Part shown: positions 52,653 to 61,397 of the stretch, one piece after another | How the letters are laid out: each line of letters starts with the position of its first letter | Position numbering within the stretch: position 1 is the first letter of the stretch | NCBI RefSeq assembly: GCF_002261225.1 | Contig: NZ_NEVM01000002.1 | Location: forward strand, 1-64,000 | Length of the DNA stretch: 64,000 nt | Direction: 5' to 3' | Source: Bordetella genomosp. 10 | GTDB taxonomy: Bacteria; Pseudomonadota; Gammaproteobacteria; Burkholderiales; Burkholderiaceae_B | The notes under the pieces: model-generated | What the model saw: the letters and a program-made list of their open reading frames with translations, nothing else | Told to the model about the DNA's origin: nothing | Databases searched by the model: none | Program-made: the position numbers and the translations under genes

Positions 52653-53648
52653 TCAGTGGTGGTCGTCTTTCTCATGCGGATCCACCGGGCGGTTCGCCCA
52701 GCGGCTGGCCAGCACGGCGCAGACCATCAACTGGATCTGGTGGAACAGCATCAGCGGCAGCACGATGGCGCCGACGGCGTGGCCGGCGAACAGCACCTGG
52801 GCCATGGGAACGCCGCTGGCCAGGCTCTTCTTGGAGCCGCAGAACAGCAGCGTGATGCGGTCGGGCAGGTTGAAGCCGAAGAGGCGGCCGGCCAGCGTGG
52901 TCGCCAGCAGGGCCACCGCCAGGATGGCGGCGCAGGCCACGACCAGGCCCGCCAGGGCGTCCAGCGGCGTGTTGTGCCACAGGCCTTCGTTGACGGCTTC
53001 GGAGAAGGCCGTGTAGACCACCAGCAGGATGGAGCCCTGGTCGACGAACTTCAGCATGGCCTTGCGCTTGTGCACCCAGGCGCCGATCCAGCGGCGCATG
53101 ATCTGGCCCACGATGAAGGGCAGCAGCAGTTGCAGCATGATCTTGCCGACCGCGTCGAAGGACACCGGCGCGCTGCTGGCGTTGTGGATCACCACGCCCA
53201 CCAGCAGCGGCGTAATGAAGATGCCCAGCAGGCTGGAAGCCGACGCGCTGCATACCGCGGCGGGCACGTTGCCGCGCGCCATCGAGGTGAATGCGATGGC
53301 GGACTGCACGGTGGCCGGCAGGCAGCACAGGAACAGGATGCCCAGGTAGAGCTCGGGCGTGACCAGCGGCGCCAGCACCGGACGCAGCAGCAGGCCGATG
53401 ACCGGGAAGAGAATGAAGGTCGCCGAGAAGATCACGCTGTGCAGCCGCCAGTGCGTGATGCCCGCGATGATGGCCTCGCGCGAGAGCCGGGCGCCGTGCA
53501 GGAAGAACAGCAGGCCCACCGCGATGTTCGTCAGGGTATTGAAGAACTTGATCCCCTGGCCGTGCGCGGGCACCAGGCTGGCGATGATGACGGTGGTGAC
53601 GAGGAAGAGAGTAAAACGGTCCGGCAGAAGACTGGCTATGCGTTTCAT
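52653..53648 (-). CDS. SBF-like (bile acid:sodium symporter) family transporter
   Basis: The 331-aa membrane protein belongs to the SBF-like/DUF4137 group of the bile acid:sodium symporter superfamily. It has ten hydrophobic segments, GLLFFLHGARLSREAI near residue 44, LPATVQSAIAFTSMARGNVPAAVCSAS, and LFCGSKKSLASGVPMA. The substrate (organic anions) is unknown. ATG 53648 gives MKRIASLLPDRFTLFL. Single gene, followed by the repeat array. Confidence 0.88.
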   Translation of the reverse strand: MKRIASLLPDRFTLFLVTTVIIASLVPAHGQGIKFFNTLTNIAVGLLFFLHGARLSREAIIAGITHWRLHSVIFSATFILFPVIGLLLRPVLAPLVTPELYLGILFLCCLPATVQSAIAFTSMARGNVPAAVCSASASSLLGIFITPLLVGVVIHNASSAPVSFDAVGKIMLQLLLPFIVGQIMRRWIGAWVHKRKAMLKFVDQGSILLVVYTAFSEAVNEGLWHNTPLDALAGLVVACAAILAVALLATTLAGRLFGFNLPDRITLLFCGSKKSLASGVPMAQVLFAGHAVGAIVLPLMLFHQIQLMVCAVLASRWANRPVDPHEKDDHH

Positions 53649-53793
53649 GGAGGTGGCTGGCCGCCGGAGCGACCGCGCGCATGGAAACGCCCAGGATCGC
53701 ATCCCGGCGTGGATCGAGGGATGGAAGAAATCGAATGCTGCGCATTGTACTTCCCCGGGGGTACAGGGGCCTGAAGTGTTGTTTTTCGCCGTT

Positions 53794-55161
53794 TCAGCCG
53801 GGGCCCGCCGCCAGCCGGGCCACCTCGCCGGCGTCCGGCAACCGCGCCACGTCCCAGCAGGCCCGCGCCAGGCGCGTCGCCTGCGCCGCCGGCAGCAGGT
53901 CTCCCGCCAGATTCCGGAATTTCTCCTCCAGGTCGGCGTCGCTCATCGGCCGCGCCAGCGTGCCCAGGGCCTCGGGGACATGGCGATCCAGCCGGCGGCC
54001 GTCCTTCAGCACGATGCTTACGCGGCCTTCCAGCTTGCGCATGGCCGGATCCAGTTCGGCGGTCACGCGCCGGCGCAGGGCGACCACGCGCGGATCCAGC
54101 ACGGCGGCGGTGCCGAACTGCGTTTCGCCGGCCGCGCCGTAGACCAGGGCCGCGGCCAGGGCGTGGTAGACGCTGAACTTGCCTTCCAGCCCGGTGCGCG
54201 GCTCGGGCTTGGCGGTCAACTCCATGACCAGCGGCCCCACGGTGGCATGCACCGCCTCGATATCCTCGGGCGCCAGGCCGTATTCCCGCCGCAATTGCAG
54301 GCAGGCGTCGATCGCGGCATGCTGCACCAGGCCGCAGGCGAACGGCTTGTACATGTTCTTCAGCAGCTCGTAGCTTTCGCCCAGCCCCGTCGTGATGACC
54401 GACGGGTCGAAGCGCGAGGACATCACCTGGCCGAAGCCGCGCTTCGCCTCCAGGGCCCGCGTCGAACTGGTGTAGCCGCTCTGCGCCATCAGCGCCGCGC
54501 TCAGGCCGTTCTGCGCGGCCTTGCCGGGATGCAGGCTCTTGCACATGCTGCCGAACATTTCGCGCAGGCCGGCGGACTGCGTGGCCGCGATGCCCAGCGC
54601 CCAGGCCATCCGCGTCTCGTCCAGCCCCAGCAGCTTGCCGGCGGCCGCGGCCGCGCCGAAGACGCCGGCGGTGCCGGTGATGTGCCAGCCGCGGTCGTAG
54701 TGCTCGGGAAACACCGACAGCGCGATGCGGATCTCCGCTTCCACCCCCAGGACGTAGGCATGCACCAGTTCGCGGCCGCTGTGGCGCTTCCACTCGGCCA
54801 GCGCCAGGATGGCCGGCACCACCGGCGCGCTGGGATGCACGGCGCGGTAGTGCGTGTCGTCGAAATCCAGGACGTGCGAGCCGATGCCGTTGACGAGCGC
54901 GGCGTGCAGGATGTCGGCGCGTTGCGCGCGGCCGGCGATCTGGGCTTGCGGCGGGCCGAAGAAGGGGGCGTGCGCATCCAGCACGGCCTGCACGGTCTCA
55001 TGGCGCGCCGCGCCCAGGGCGCAACCCATCCAGTTGAGCAGGCCGCGCGAGGCCTCGTGGATCACGGCGGGGGGCAGGTCTTCGTAGCGCGCGTCGACCA
55101 GGTAGCGGGCGAGGGCGAGGGTGACGGGCGGGTCGGTTTGCGGCGTGGCGGAGGTTTGCAT
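53794..55161 (-). CDS. MmgE/PrpD family protein
   Basis: The 455-aa protein is of the MmgE/PrpD superfamily, which includes 2-methylcitrate dehydratase and cis-aconitate decarboxylase. Family stretches include NWMGCALGAARHETVQ near the start, NGIGSHVLDFDDTHYRAVHPSAPVVPAILALAE, GTAGVFGAAAAAGKLLGLDETRMAWALGIAATQSAGLREMFGSMCKSLHPGKAAQNG, and GLEGKFSVYHALAAALVYG. The substrate is unknown; it is probably a carboxylic acid. No ribosome-binding site precedes ATG 55161. The frame continues upstream through the repeat into the Bug gene, broken only by two TGA codons. Last in a PdxA2-LysR-Bug-MmgE series. Confidence 0.87.
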   Translation of the reverse strand: MQTSATPQTDPPVTLALARYLVDARYEDLPPAVIHEASRGLLNWMGCALGAARHETVQAVLDAHAPFFGPPQAQIAGRAQRADILHAALVNGIGSHVLDFDDTHYRAVHPSAPVVPAILALAEWKRHSGRELVHAYVLGVEAEIRIALSVFPEHYDRGWHITGTAGVFGAAAAAGKLLGLDETRMAWALGIAATQSAGLREMFGSMCKSLHPGKAAQNGLSAALMAQSGYTSSTRALEAKRGFGQVMSSRFDPSVITTGLGESYELLKNMYKPFACGLVQHAAIDACLQLRREYGLAPEDIEAVHATVGPLVMELTAKPEPRTGLEGKFSVYHALAAALVYGAAGETQFGTAAVLDPRVVALRRRVTAELDPAMRKLEGRVSIVLKDGRRLDRHVPEALGTLARPMSDADLEEKFRNLAGDLLPAAQATRLARACWDVARLPDAGEVARLAAGPG

Positions 55162-55172
55162 GGGAAGCCGGT

Positions 55173-55300
55173 CGAGGTGGTCTCGGTCGATGAGGTGTGA
55201 GTCGATGCCGTATCGGTCGATATGGCGTCGGTCGTTATGGCGTCGATCGATATGGCGTCGATCGATATGGCGTCAGTCGATATGGCGTCAGTCGATATGG
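55173..55300. repeat. 15-bp minisatellite at the Bug/MmgE junction
   Basis: About 8.5 copies of a 15-bp unit (best form CGATATGGCGTCAGT on the plus strand) cover 55173-55300; the first three are degenerate. On the minus strand the unit reads as five codons, His-Ile-Asp-(Arg or stop)-Arg. Two adjacent units have TGA where others have CGA. One of these TGAs (55288-55290) is the Bug stop codon and the other is at 55273-55275. Confidence 0.92.
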
Positions 55301-56262
55301 ATATGGGCCGCCTTGACGATGGCGGCGGACTTGTCGATTTCCCGCTTGACGTAGGCATCCACCTCGGCCGGCGTGCCCTGTCCGGCGGTGGCGCCCTGCA
55401 GGCGCAGCGTGTTGCGGACGTCGGGCAGTTGCATGACCTTGGCCACGGCCCGGTTCAGCGTGTCGACGATGGCGTCCGGCGTGCCGCTGGGGACCATCAG
55501 CACGAACCACGTATTCGATTCGAAGCCGGCGACGCCCGCCTGCCGCATGGTGGGCAGTTCCGGCGAGTCCGGATCGGGTTGGGCGCTGGTGATGGCCAGC
55601 GCCCGCAACTGTCCGCTGCGCACCTGCGGCAGCACGGACAGGGCATTGGCGAACATCATGTCCACGCGTCCGGACATCAGGTCCGTCATGGCGGGCGCGG
55701 AGCCGCGATAGGGCACGTGGCGCAGGCGGATGCCGGTGTCCGACGCGAACATTTCCGCCGTCAGTTGCGGAGAGCTGCCGTTGCCGGTGGAGGCGTAGGT
55801 CAAGGTGTCGGGCCTGGCCTTCGCCAGCGCGATCAGTTCGGACACGTTCGCGGCGGGCACCTTGGGATTGACCACCAGGATGAAGGGCACGCTCGCCATC
55901 AGGGCGACCGAACGGAAGTCCTTGTCGACCTTGAAGGGCAGGTTCCTATACAGGCTCTGGCTGATGGCGATGGACGAGGGCGCGGCCAGCAGCGTATAGC
56001 CGTCGGGCGCCGTGCGCGCCGCTTCGCCGGCGCCGACGTTGCCGCCCGCGCCCGAGCGGTTCTCGACAACGAAGGTCTGGCCCAGTTCCGTGGTCAGCTT
56101 GGCGGCGACCAGGCGGGTGACGATGTCGACGCCGGCGCCGGGCGGGAAGGGCACGATCACCCTGACCGGCCTGGCGGGGTAATCGTCGGCATGCGCGGGC
56201 AGGCCGATGGCCGCGGCGGCCAGCAGCGCGGCGCGCAAGACCGGCATGAATCGGATGGGCAT
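55288..56262 (-). CDS. Bug/TctC-family receptor of the PdxA2-MmgE cluster
   Basis: The 324-aa periplasmic receptor has a signal peptide cleaved near AHA-DDYPARP, VRVIVPFPPGAGVDIVTRLVA, VVENRSGAGGNVGAGEAARTAPDGYTLL, and RHVPYRGSAPAMTDLMSGRVD. ATG 56262 is preceded by a purine-rich stretch (GAAGAGA). Its stop lies in the 15-bp minisatellite, so the last codons (HIHID) are partly repeat-encoded. The ligand is probably the acid handled by the neighbouring MmgE and PdxA2 enzymes. Confidence 0.9.
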   Translation of the reverse strand: MPIRFMPVLRAALLAAAAIGLPAHADDYPARPVRVIVPFPPGAGVDIVTRLVAAKLTTELGQTFVVENRSGAGGNVGAGEAARTAPDGYTLLAAPSSIAISQSLYRNLPFKVDKDFRSVALMASVPFILVVNPKVPAANVSELIALAKARPDTLTYASTGNGSSPQLTAEMFASDTGIRLRHVPYRGSAPAMTDLMSGRVDMMFANALSVLPQVRSGQLRALAITSAQPDPDSPELPTMRQAGVAGFESNTWFVLMVPSGTPDAIVDTLNRAVAKVMQLPDVRNTLRLQGATAGQGTPAEVDAYVKREIDKSAAIVKAAHIHID

Positions 56263-56418
56263 GATCGTCTCTTCGGTTGTCTTCGCGCTGCCCACGCGGC
56301 CGAAGGCGCATGGACATGCGGACATGCGGGCTGTGCGCCCGTCGTGGCGACGATTACAGCCCGGCGCGGAGCCGGGGACAATTCGAAAGATCGTTTGAAT
56401 TCATAGGCTGGGCGTATG

Positions 56419-56460
56419 AATCCGTACCAACCCAATCCGTACGAATCCGTACGAACCCAT
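56419..56460. repeat. Short direct repeats upstream of the Bug receptor
   Basis: AATCCGTACNAA-type units recur three to four times at 56419-56460, with CGTACG palindromic cores (on the minus strand TTCGTACGGA twice in tandem). They lie in the 210-bp gap between the LysR gene and the Bug gene and could be a regulator-binding array for the Bug promoter. The rest of the gap is unremarkable. Confidence 0.55.
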
Positions 56461-56472
56461 ATGGATCCGGCG

Positions 56473-57378
56473 CTAGCGGGGTGGGATGACCACCGATTCC
56501 CGCCGCGGCATGTCGCGCAGCATCTGGCGCAGCCGCTCGGCCGCCGGCGACAGGGCATGCTCGGCATGGCGGCACAGGCAGATTTCGCGCAAGGGCTGCG
56601 GCCCCCGCAGCGGGCGGCAGGCGACGCCGCGCAGGTTCAGTTCGGGCAGCGCGATGAGCGGCACGATGGTCAGGCCGAAGCCCGCCCGCACCATGCTCAG
56701 CGCGGTAACGGTATTGAGCACCTCGTGGTCGGCCTGCTTGGCGATGCCGTTCTCGGCGAAAGCCTTGCGGATGAGGTCCGACTGCGCCTGCAACCAGATC
56801 AGCGTCTGGTCTTCCAGCAGGCGCCAGTTCAGCGCGCGGCGGCGCGCCAGGGCGTGTCCGCGCGGCAGCACGGCCACCAGTTCGTCGTCGAACAGGCGCT
56901 CGAACACCAGGGGATGCGGCGATTCGAAGCGGGAGCAGATGGCGAAATCGACTTCGAAATCGAGCACCAGGCCGGCGATGTGCGGGCTGCGCGCCTCGTG
57001 CAGGCGCAGGCGCACCTCGGGATAGGCGTCGTGGAAATCCGCCAGCGCGTCGTTGACCAGCCCCAGCGCCAGGGATGGCAGCACCGCCAGCGACAGGCGG
57101 CCCTGCTTGAGCTGCGTGATGGCGCGGGCGTTGTTGCAGGCGTTGTCGATCTCCAGCAGCCCGCGCCGCATCTGGTCGCGCAATTGCGCGCCGATGTCGG
57201 TGATGCGCACGCGGCGGGTGCTGCGGTCGAACAGCTTGACGTCGAGCGCGCCCTCCAGGTCGCGGATCAACTGCGAGAAGGCCGGCTGCGTCATGCCGAT
57301 GCGCTCGGCGGCGCGGGAGAAGGACAGCGTATCGGCCGCCGCCAGGAATCCTTCGATCTGTCGCAGCTTGACGCGCAT
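56473..57378 (-). CDS. LysR-family transcriptional regulator
   Basis: The 301-aa protein has the winged HTH MRVKLRQIEGFLAAADTLSFSRAAERIGMTQPAFSQLIRDLEGAL and a typical effector domain (RLSLAVLPSLALGLV and TALSMVRAGFGLTIVPLIALPEL). Unlike most LysR genes it is on the same strand as its probable targets (Bug, MmgE), 93 bp downstream of the PdxA2-like gene. Confidence 0.9.
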   Translation of the reverse strand: MRVKLRQIEGFLAAADTLSFSRAAERIGMTQPAFSQLIRDLEGALDVKLFDRSTRRVRITDIGAQLRDQMRRGLLEIDNACNNARAITQLKQGRLSLAVLPSLALGLVNDALADFHDAYPEVRLRLHEARSPHIAGLVLDFEVDFAICSRFESPHPLVFERLFDDELVAVLPRGHALARRRALNWRLLEDQTLIWLQAQSDLIRKAFAENGIAKQADHEVLNTVTALSMVRAGFGLTIVPLIALPELNLRGVACRPLRGPQPLREICLCRHAEHALSPAAERLRQMLRDMPRRESVVIPPR

Positions 57379-57471
57379 GTCCGGGCCTCGGGTGGCTGTT
57401 TTGCGGGCGGCCCGCCGCCCAAAACGCGCGGGCGCTGGCCGCCGGGTTCCGGCCCGCGGCCGGCCTGGGTG

Positions 57472-58491
57472 CTAGGTGGATGCCGCGTCCGCGTCCTGCG
57501 GCGTCATCGCCAGCGCCAGGTCGAAGGCCGTGATCAGGGAGCCGTGGTCGGCCACGCCGCGCCAGGCGATGTCGAAGGCGGTGCCGTGGTCCACGCTGGT
57601 GCGCACGAAGGGCAGGCCGATGGTGACGTTGACGCCTTCGTCCACGCCCAGGTACTTGACCGGGATCAGGCCCTGGTCGTGGTACTGCGCCACCACGATG
57701 TCGAAGTCGCCGCGCCGCGCCCGCATGAAGACGGTATCGCCGGGCCAGGGGCCGCTGGCGTCGATGCCCTCGGCGCGCGCGTCGGCGATGGCCGGGGCGA
57801 TGACGTCCAGGTCCTCGCGGCCGAACTTGCCGTTCTCGCCGGCGTGCGGATTCAGGCCGGCCACGGCAACGCGCGGGCGGGCGATGCCCATCTGGCGGCA
57901 GGCGAGGTCGGCCAGCCGCATGGCGCGCAGCTCGGCCGCGCGCGTAATGCCGGCGAAGACGTCGGCCAGCGCCACGTGGATGGTCACCAGCAGGACGCGC
58001 AGCTCGCGGTTGGCCAGCATCATCGCGAAATCGCGCGTGCCGGACCGTTCCGCCAGGATCTCCGTGTGGCCCGGATAATCGGCGCCGCCGGCGTTCATGG
58101 ATTCCTTGTTCAACGGCGCCGTGACGATGGCGCGGATGCGGCCGGCCTTGGCGTCGTCGATGGCGGCGCAGACGTAGTCGTAGGCCGCGCGGCCGGCCGC
58201 CGCGCTGACCTTGCCGGCGGGCAGGTCGGCGGGCAGGGCGGGCGAACAGGCGATGACCGGGATGACGCCGGCCGCGCAGGACGCGGCCTCGGCGGGCGCC
58301 GCGATTTCCGCCACCTCCAGCCGCGCGCCCAGCAAGGCCGCGGCGCGCCGCAGCGTGCCGGCGTCGCCGTAGACCACGGCCGGCGCGCCCAGGCCCTGGG
58401 CATAGGCCTTGACGATGATTTCCGGGCCGATGCCGGCGGCATCGCCCATGGTGATGCCCAGCGGCAGGAAGCGGGAGGCTGCGGTATTCAC
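57472..58491 (-). CDS. PdxA/PdxA2-like dehydrogenase
   Basis: The 339-aa protein is of the PdxA family: GITMGDAAGIGPEI near residue 12, metal-binding His in YPGHTEILAE, GLNPHAGENGKFG and AQYHDQGLIPVK. The family includes PdxA (4-hydroxythreonine-4-phosphate dehydrogenase in vitamin B6 synthesis) and PdxA2 (4-phospho-D-threonate or -erythronate dehydrogenase). The neighbouring LysR, Bug and MmgE genes favour a catabolic PdxA2-type role, but sequence alone does not settle it. The gene starts the cluster. Confidence 0.82.
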   Translation of the reverse strand: MNTAASRFLPLGITMGDAAGIGPEIIVKAYAQGLGAPAVVYGDAGTLRRAAALLGARLEVAEIAAPAEAASCAAGVIPVIACSPALPADLPAGKVSAAAGRAAYDYVCAAIDDAKAGRIRAIVTAPLNKESMNAGGADYPGHTEILAERSGTRDFAMMLANRELRVLLVTIHVALADVFAGITRAAELRAMRLADLACRQMGIARPRVAVAGLNPHAGENGKFGREDLDVIAPAIADARAEGIDASGPWPGDTVFMRARRGDFDIVVAQYHDQGLIPVKYLGVDEGVNVTIGLPFVRTSVDHGTAFDIAWRGVADHGSLITAFDLALAMTPQDADAAST

Positions 58492-58513
58492 GGCGTTGCG
58501 CGCGGTCCGGACA

Positions 58514-60241
58514 TCAGAGGACGTCCCCCGCGTAGTCGGCCAGGCGCGAACGCTCGCCGCGCTGCAGGGTCACGTGCCCCGAATGCGGCCAGCCCTTGAA
58601 GCGGTCGACGACGTAGGTCAGGCCCGAGCTGCCCTCAGTCAGGTAGGGGGTGTCGATCTGGGCGATGTTGCCCAGGCAGATCACCTTGGTGCCGGGGCCG
58701 GCGCGGGTGACCAGCGTCTTCATCTGCTTGGGCGTCAGGTTCTGCGCCTCGTCGATGATCAGGTACTTGTTCAGGAAGGTGCGGCCGCGCATGAAGTTCA
58801 GGGACTTCACCTTGATGCGCGAACGGATCAGGTCCATGGTGGCGGCACGGCCCCAGTCGTTGTTGCCTTCGCCGTCGCCCATGTTGAGCACGTCCAGGTT
58901 GTCCTCCAGCGCCCCCATCCACGGCAGCATCTTTTCCTCTTCCGTGCCCGGCAGGAAACCGATGTCCTCGCCCACCGGCACGGTGACGCGGGTCATGATG
59001 ATTTCCGTGTAGCGCTTGGTCTCCAGCACCTGCGTCAGGCCGGCCGCCAGGGCCAGCAGGGTCTTGCCGGTGCCGGCCTGGCCCAGCAGGGAGATGAAAT
59101 CGATATCCGGGTTCATCAGCAGGTTGAGGGCGAAATTCTGTTCGCGGTTGCGCGCGGTGATGCCCCAGACGTTGTTCTTGCCGTGGGTATAGTCGCGCAG
59201 CGTCGCCAGCACCGCCGTCTTGCCGTTGACCTCGCGCACCTGCGCGTACAGCGGCATCTGGCCTTCGAAGTAGACGAACTGGTTGACCACGAACTGGGCG
59301 CACAGGGGGCCGTGGACGCGGTAGAACGTGGTGCCGCCCTGCTGCCACGATTCGACGTCCTTGCCGTGCTTGTTCCAGAAGTCCTCCGGCAGCGGCATGA
59401 CGCCGGTGTAGAGCAGGTCGGAGTCTTCCAGCACGTGGTCGTTGAAGTAGTCCTCCGCCGCCATGCCCAGGGCGCGCGCCTTCAGGCGCATGTTGATGTC
59501 CTTGGACACCAGCACCACTTCGCGCTCGGTGTATTTCTCCTGCAGGGCGCGCACCACGCCGAGGATCTGGTTGTCGGCCTTGCCCATGGGCAGGTCCGAC
59601 GGCAGGGTGCTGTGGATGGCTGTGGTCTGGAACAGCAGGCGCCCGCTGGCGTCCTTGTTGCCCAGCGCGTTCAGCGGCAGGCCCCGGTCCAGTTGCTGGC
59701 CGGCCTCGGCCACCAGGTGGTCCAGCGAGCGGCTGACCTGGCGCGCATTGCGGGCCACTTCCGACATGCCCTTCTTCTGGTGGTCCAGCTCTTCCAGCGT
59801 CATCATCGGCAGGAAGATGTCGTGCTCTTCGAAGCGGAAGATGGACGTGGGATCGTGCAGCAGCACGTTGGTGTCCAGCACGAACAGCTTGCGCGGCTCG
59901 CTCTCGGCGCGGGGGCGCGATTTGCCCTCGCTCTTGCCTGTCGCCTTGACGATAGGCGTCGGCACGGCGGCCGGCGCGGCGGCCAGGGGCGCCGGCACGG
60001 CCTCGACCACCGGGGCCGGCGCCGCGGCGCCGGCAGTCTTGCGGGCGGCGGTCTTGCGCGCGGCCGGCTGCCGGGCGGGGGCGGCGGCGCCGCTCTTGCC
60101 GGCGCGAGCGGGCGAGATGCCCTCCAGCTCGGGCTGCAGGGTGGCGACTTCGGCGGCCGCGGGCGCGGCCGGCCGGGCGGCTTCGCCCGTGGGGAAAGTC
60201 AGGATAGCGGCGGGGCGGGTGGGCAACTTCGGAAGCGGCAT
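58514..60241 (-). CDS. PIN-PhoH family ATPase
   Basis: The 575-aa protein has a Pro/Ala/Lys-rich N-terminal extension (about 100 residues), a PIN nuclease domain (LFVLDTNVLLHDPTSIFRF, EELDHQKKG and acidic residues later), and a C-terminal PhoH ATPase (GQAGTGKTLLALAAGL Walker A, NKYLIIDEAQNLTPKQMKTLVTRAG Walker B). PhoH2-type proteins couple RNA unwinding to RNase activity. ATG 60241 is chosen with AGGAG 10 nt upstream; a GTG lies at 60250. Separate gene, 22 bp beyond the PdxA2-like start. Confidence 0.92.
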   Translation of the reverse strand: MPLPKLPTRPAAILTFPTGEAARPAAPAAAEVATLQPELEGISPARAGKSGAAAPARQPAARKTAARKTAGAAAPAPVVEAVPAPLAAAPAAVPTPIVKATGKSEGKSRPRAESEPRKLFVLDTNVLLHDPTSIFRFEEHDIFLPMMTLEELDHQKKGMSEVARNARQVSRSLDHLVAEAGQQLDRGLPLNALGNKDASGRLLFQTTAIHSTLPSDLPMGKADNQILGVVRALQEKYTEREVVLVSKDINMRLKARALGMAAEDYFNDHVLEDSDLLYTGVMPLPEDFWNKHGKDVESWQQGGTTFYRVHGPLCAQFVVNQFVYFEGQMPLYAQVREVNGKTAVLATLRDYTHGKNNVWGITARNREQNFALNLLMNPDIDFISLLGQAGTGKTLLALAAGLTQVLETKRYTEIIMTRVTVPVGEDIGFLPGTEEEKMLPWMGALEDNLDVLNMGDGEGNNDWGRAATMDLIRSRIKVKSLNFMRGRTFLNKYLIIDEAQNLTPKQMKTLVTRAGPGTKVICLGNIAQIDTPYLTEGSSGLTYVVDRFKGWPHSGHVTLQRGERSRLADYAGDVL

Positions 60242-60295
60242 AAGCGTCACTCTCCTGTGGGTGGCCGGCGGCGGGCGAAGCGCGCCGGCAACGAA

Positions 60296-60760
60296 TCAAC
60301 CAATACTCTTGGCAGCCTGCAGAACTTCCTTGGCATGGCCCGGCACCTTCACGCCGCGCCACTCCTGGACCAGCAAACCATAGGCATCGATGAGAAAGGT
60401 GCTGCGTTCGATGCCGCGCACCTGTTTGCCATACATGTTTTTCTGCTTGATGACGCCGAACAGGTTGCAGACGGTCTCGTCGGCATCGGCGATGAGGGGG
60501 AAGGGCAGGTCGTACTTGCAGCGGAAGTTCTCGTGCGACTTCAGCGTGTCGCGCGAAATGCCCAGCACGATACAGCTCGCCGCCAGGAAGTCGGCGTGCA
60601 GGTCGCGGAAATCCTGGCTTTCCGTGGTGCAGCCGGGCGTGTTGTCCTTGGGATAGAAATAGAGGACAACGGCGCGTCCGCGGCACTGTTCGAGACTGAC
60701 GGGGCCGATGGTGCTCTCGGCGGTGAAAAGCGGTGCGGGCTTGCCGATGATGGGTTTCAT
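60296..60760 (-). CDS. bcp: Thioredoxin-dependent peroxiredoxin (BCP/PrxQ)
   Basis: The 154-aa protein reduces hydroperoxides. The peroxidatic Cys44 lies in TPGCTTE. The residue five positions later, where E. coli BCP has its resolving Cys, is Gln49. Another Cys (Cys81, in NFRCKYDLPF) lies about where alpha3-type PrxQ enzymes carry a resolving Cys. The start overlaps the stop of the Mth938-like gene (TGATG). Confidence 0.92.
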   Translation of the reverse strand: MKPIIGKPAPLFTAESTIGPVSLEQCRGRAVVLYFYPKDNTPGCTTESQDFRDLHADFLAASCIVLGISRDTLKSHENFRCKYDLPFPLIADADETVCNLFGVIKQKNMYGKQVRGIERSTFLIDAYGLLVQEWRGVKVPGHAKEVLQAAKSIG

Positions 60761-61218
60761 CAGGTCGATTCTCCTTGCGGAATCAGGGCGACGACGACGC
60801 GGCGGCCTTCTGACATCAGAATGTTGTAAGTCCGGGCGGCGGCCTGGGTGTCCATGACCTCGATCCCGACCCCGGCCGTCAGCAGCGGCCCCAGCACCTG
60901 GGGCGGCAGGAAGCGCTGGCGCGCGCCGGTGCCGATGAGCAGCACCTCGGGCGCGTTCGGCGGCAAGGGCGCCGGGGCGCCTTCGGCCTCGTCCAGGAAG
61001 GCCAGGGGATCGCGCGCCGCTTCGGGCAGCCCGGCGGCCTGGCGCAAGAGTTGGGGGGTGATCTGGTCGGGCGCCTGGACCGGCCAGTGGGCGACCGGGC
61101 CTTCGGGGCCGAAGGCGACCGCGTGGGAAAAGCGTACCTGGTTGACTTCGATATAGCCGTCGCCGTAGGCGGTGACGGTATTCAAGGCAGCCGACGCAGG
61201 ATCAGTATGCAGCTTCAA
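60760..61218 (-). CDS. Mth938-like domain protein
   Basis: The 152-aa protein matches the Mth938 domain family (DUF498): VTAYGDGYIEVNQVRFSHAVAF near the start and PEVLLIGTGARQRFLPPQVLGPLLTAGVGIEVMDTQAAARTYNILMSEGRRVVVALIP at the C-terminus. Function is not established. I chose TTG 61218 (MKLHTDP), with GGAG upstream; the frame is open to 61269. It overlaps bcp by one base and is probably co-transcribed. Confidence 0.8.
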   Translation of the reverse strand: MKLHTDPASAALNTVTAYGDGYIEVNQVRFSHAVAFGPEGPVAHWPVQAPDQITPQLLRQAAGLPEAARDPLAFLDEAEGAPAPLPPNAPEVLLIGTGARQRFLPPQVLGPLLTAGVGIEVMDTQAAARTYNILMSEGRRVVVALIPQGEST

Positions 61219-61397
61219 TAAATGGCTCCGGCTTGTTGGGTGGATGATAGCGCATCGGGATGCCGGCATGTTGTGCGGGATAGACAGGGGAAATCGCGGG
61301 GGAAGGCTCCCGTTCCGTCCAATTTGCCCAGGGGGCCGCGTTAGGCTAGATTATCGGGTTCCGCCTTGTATCCCTCCCCGCCCCAAGGATTTTCGCC

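Noticed and set aside
55222..56406. Plus-strand frame of 394 codons through the 15-bp repeat
   Set aside because: It overlaps the Bug gene, shows repeat-derived MASVDMASVD-type residues, and has no domain.
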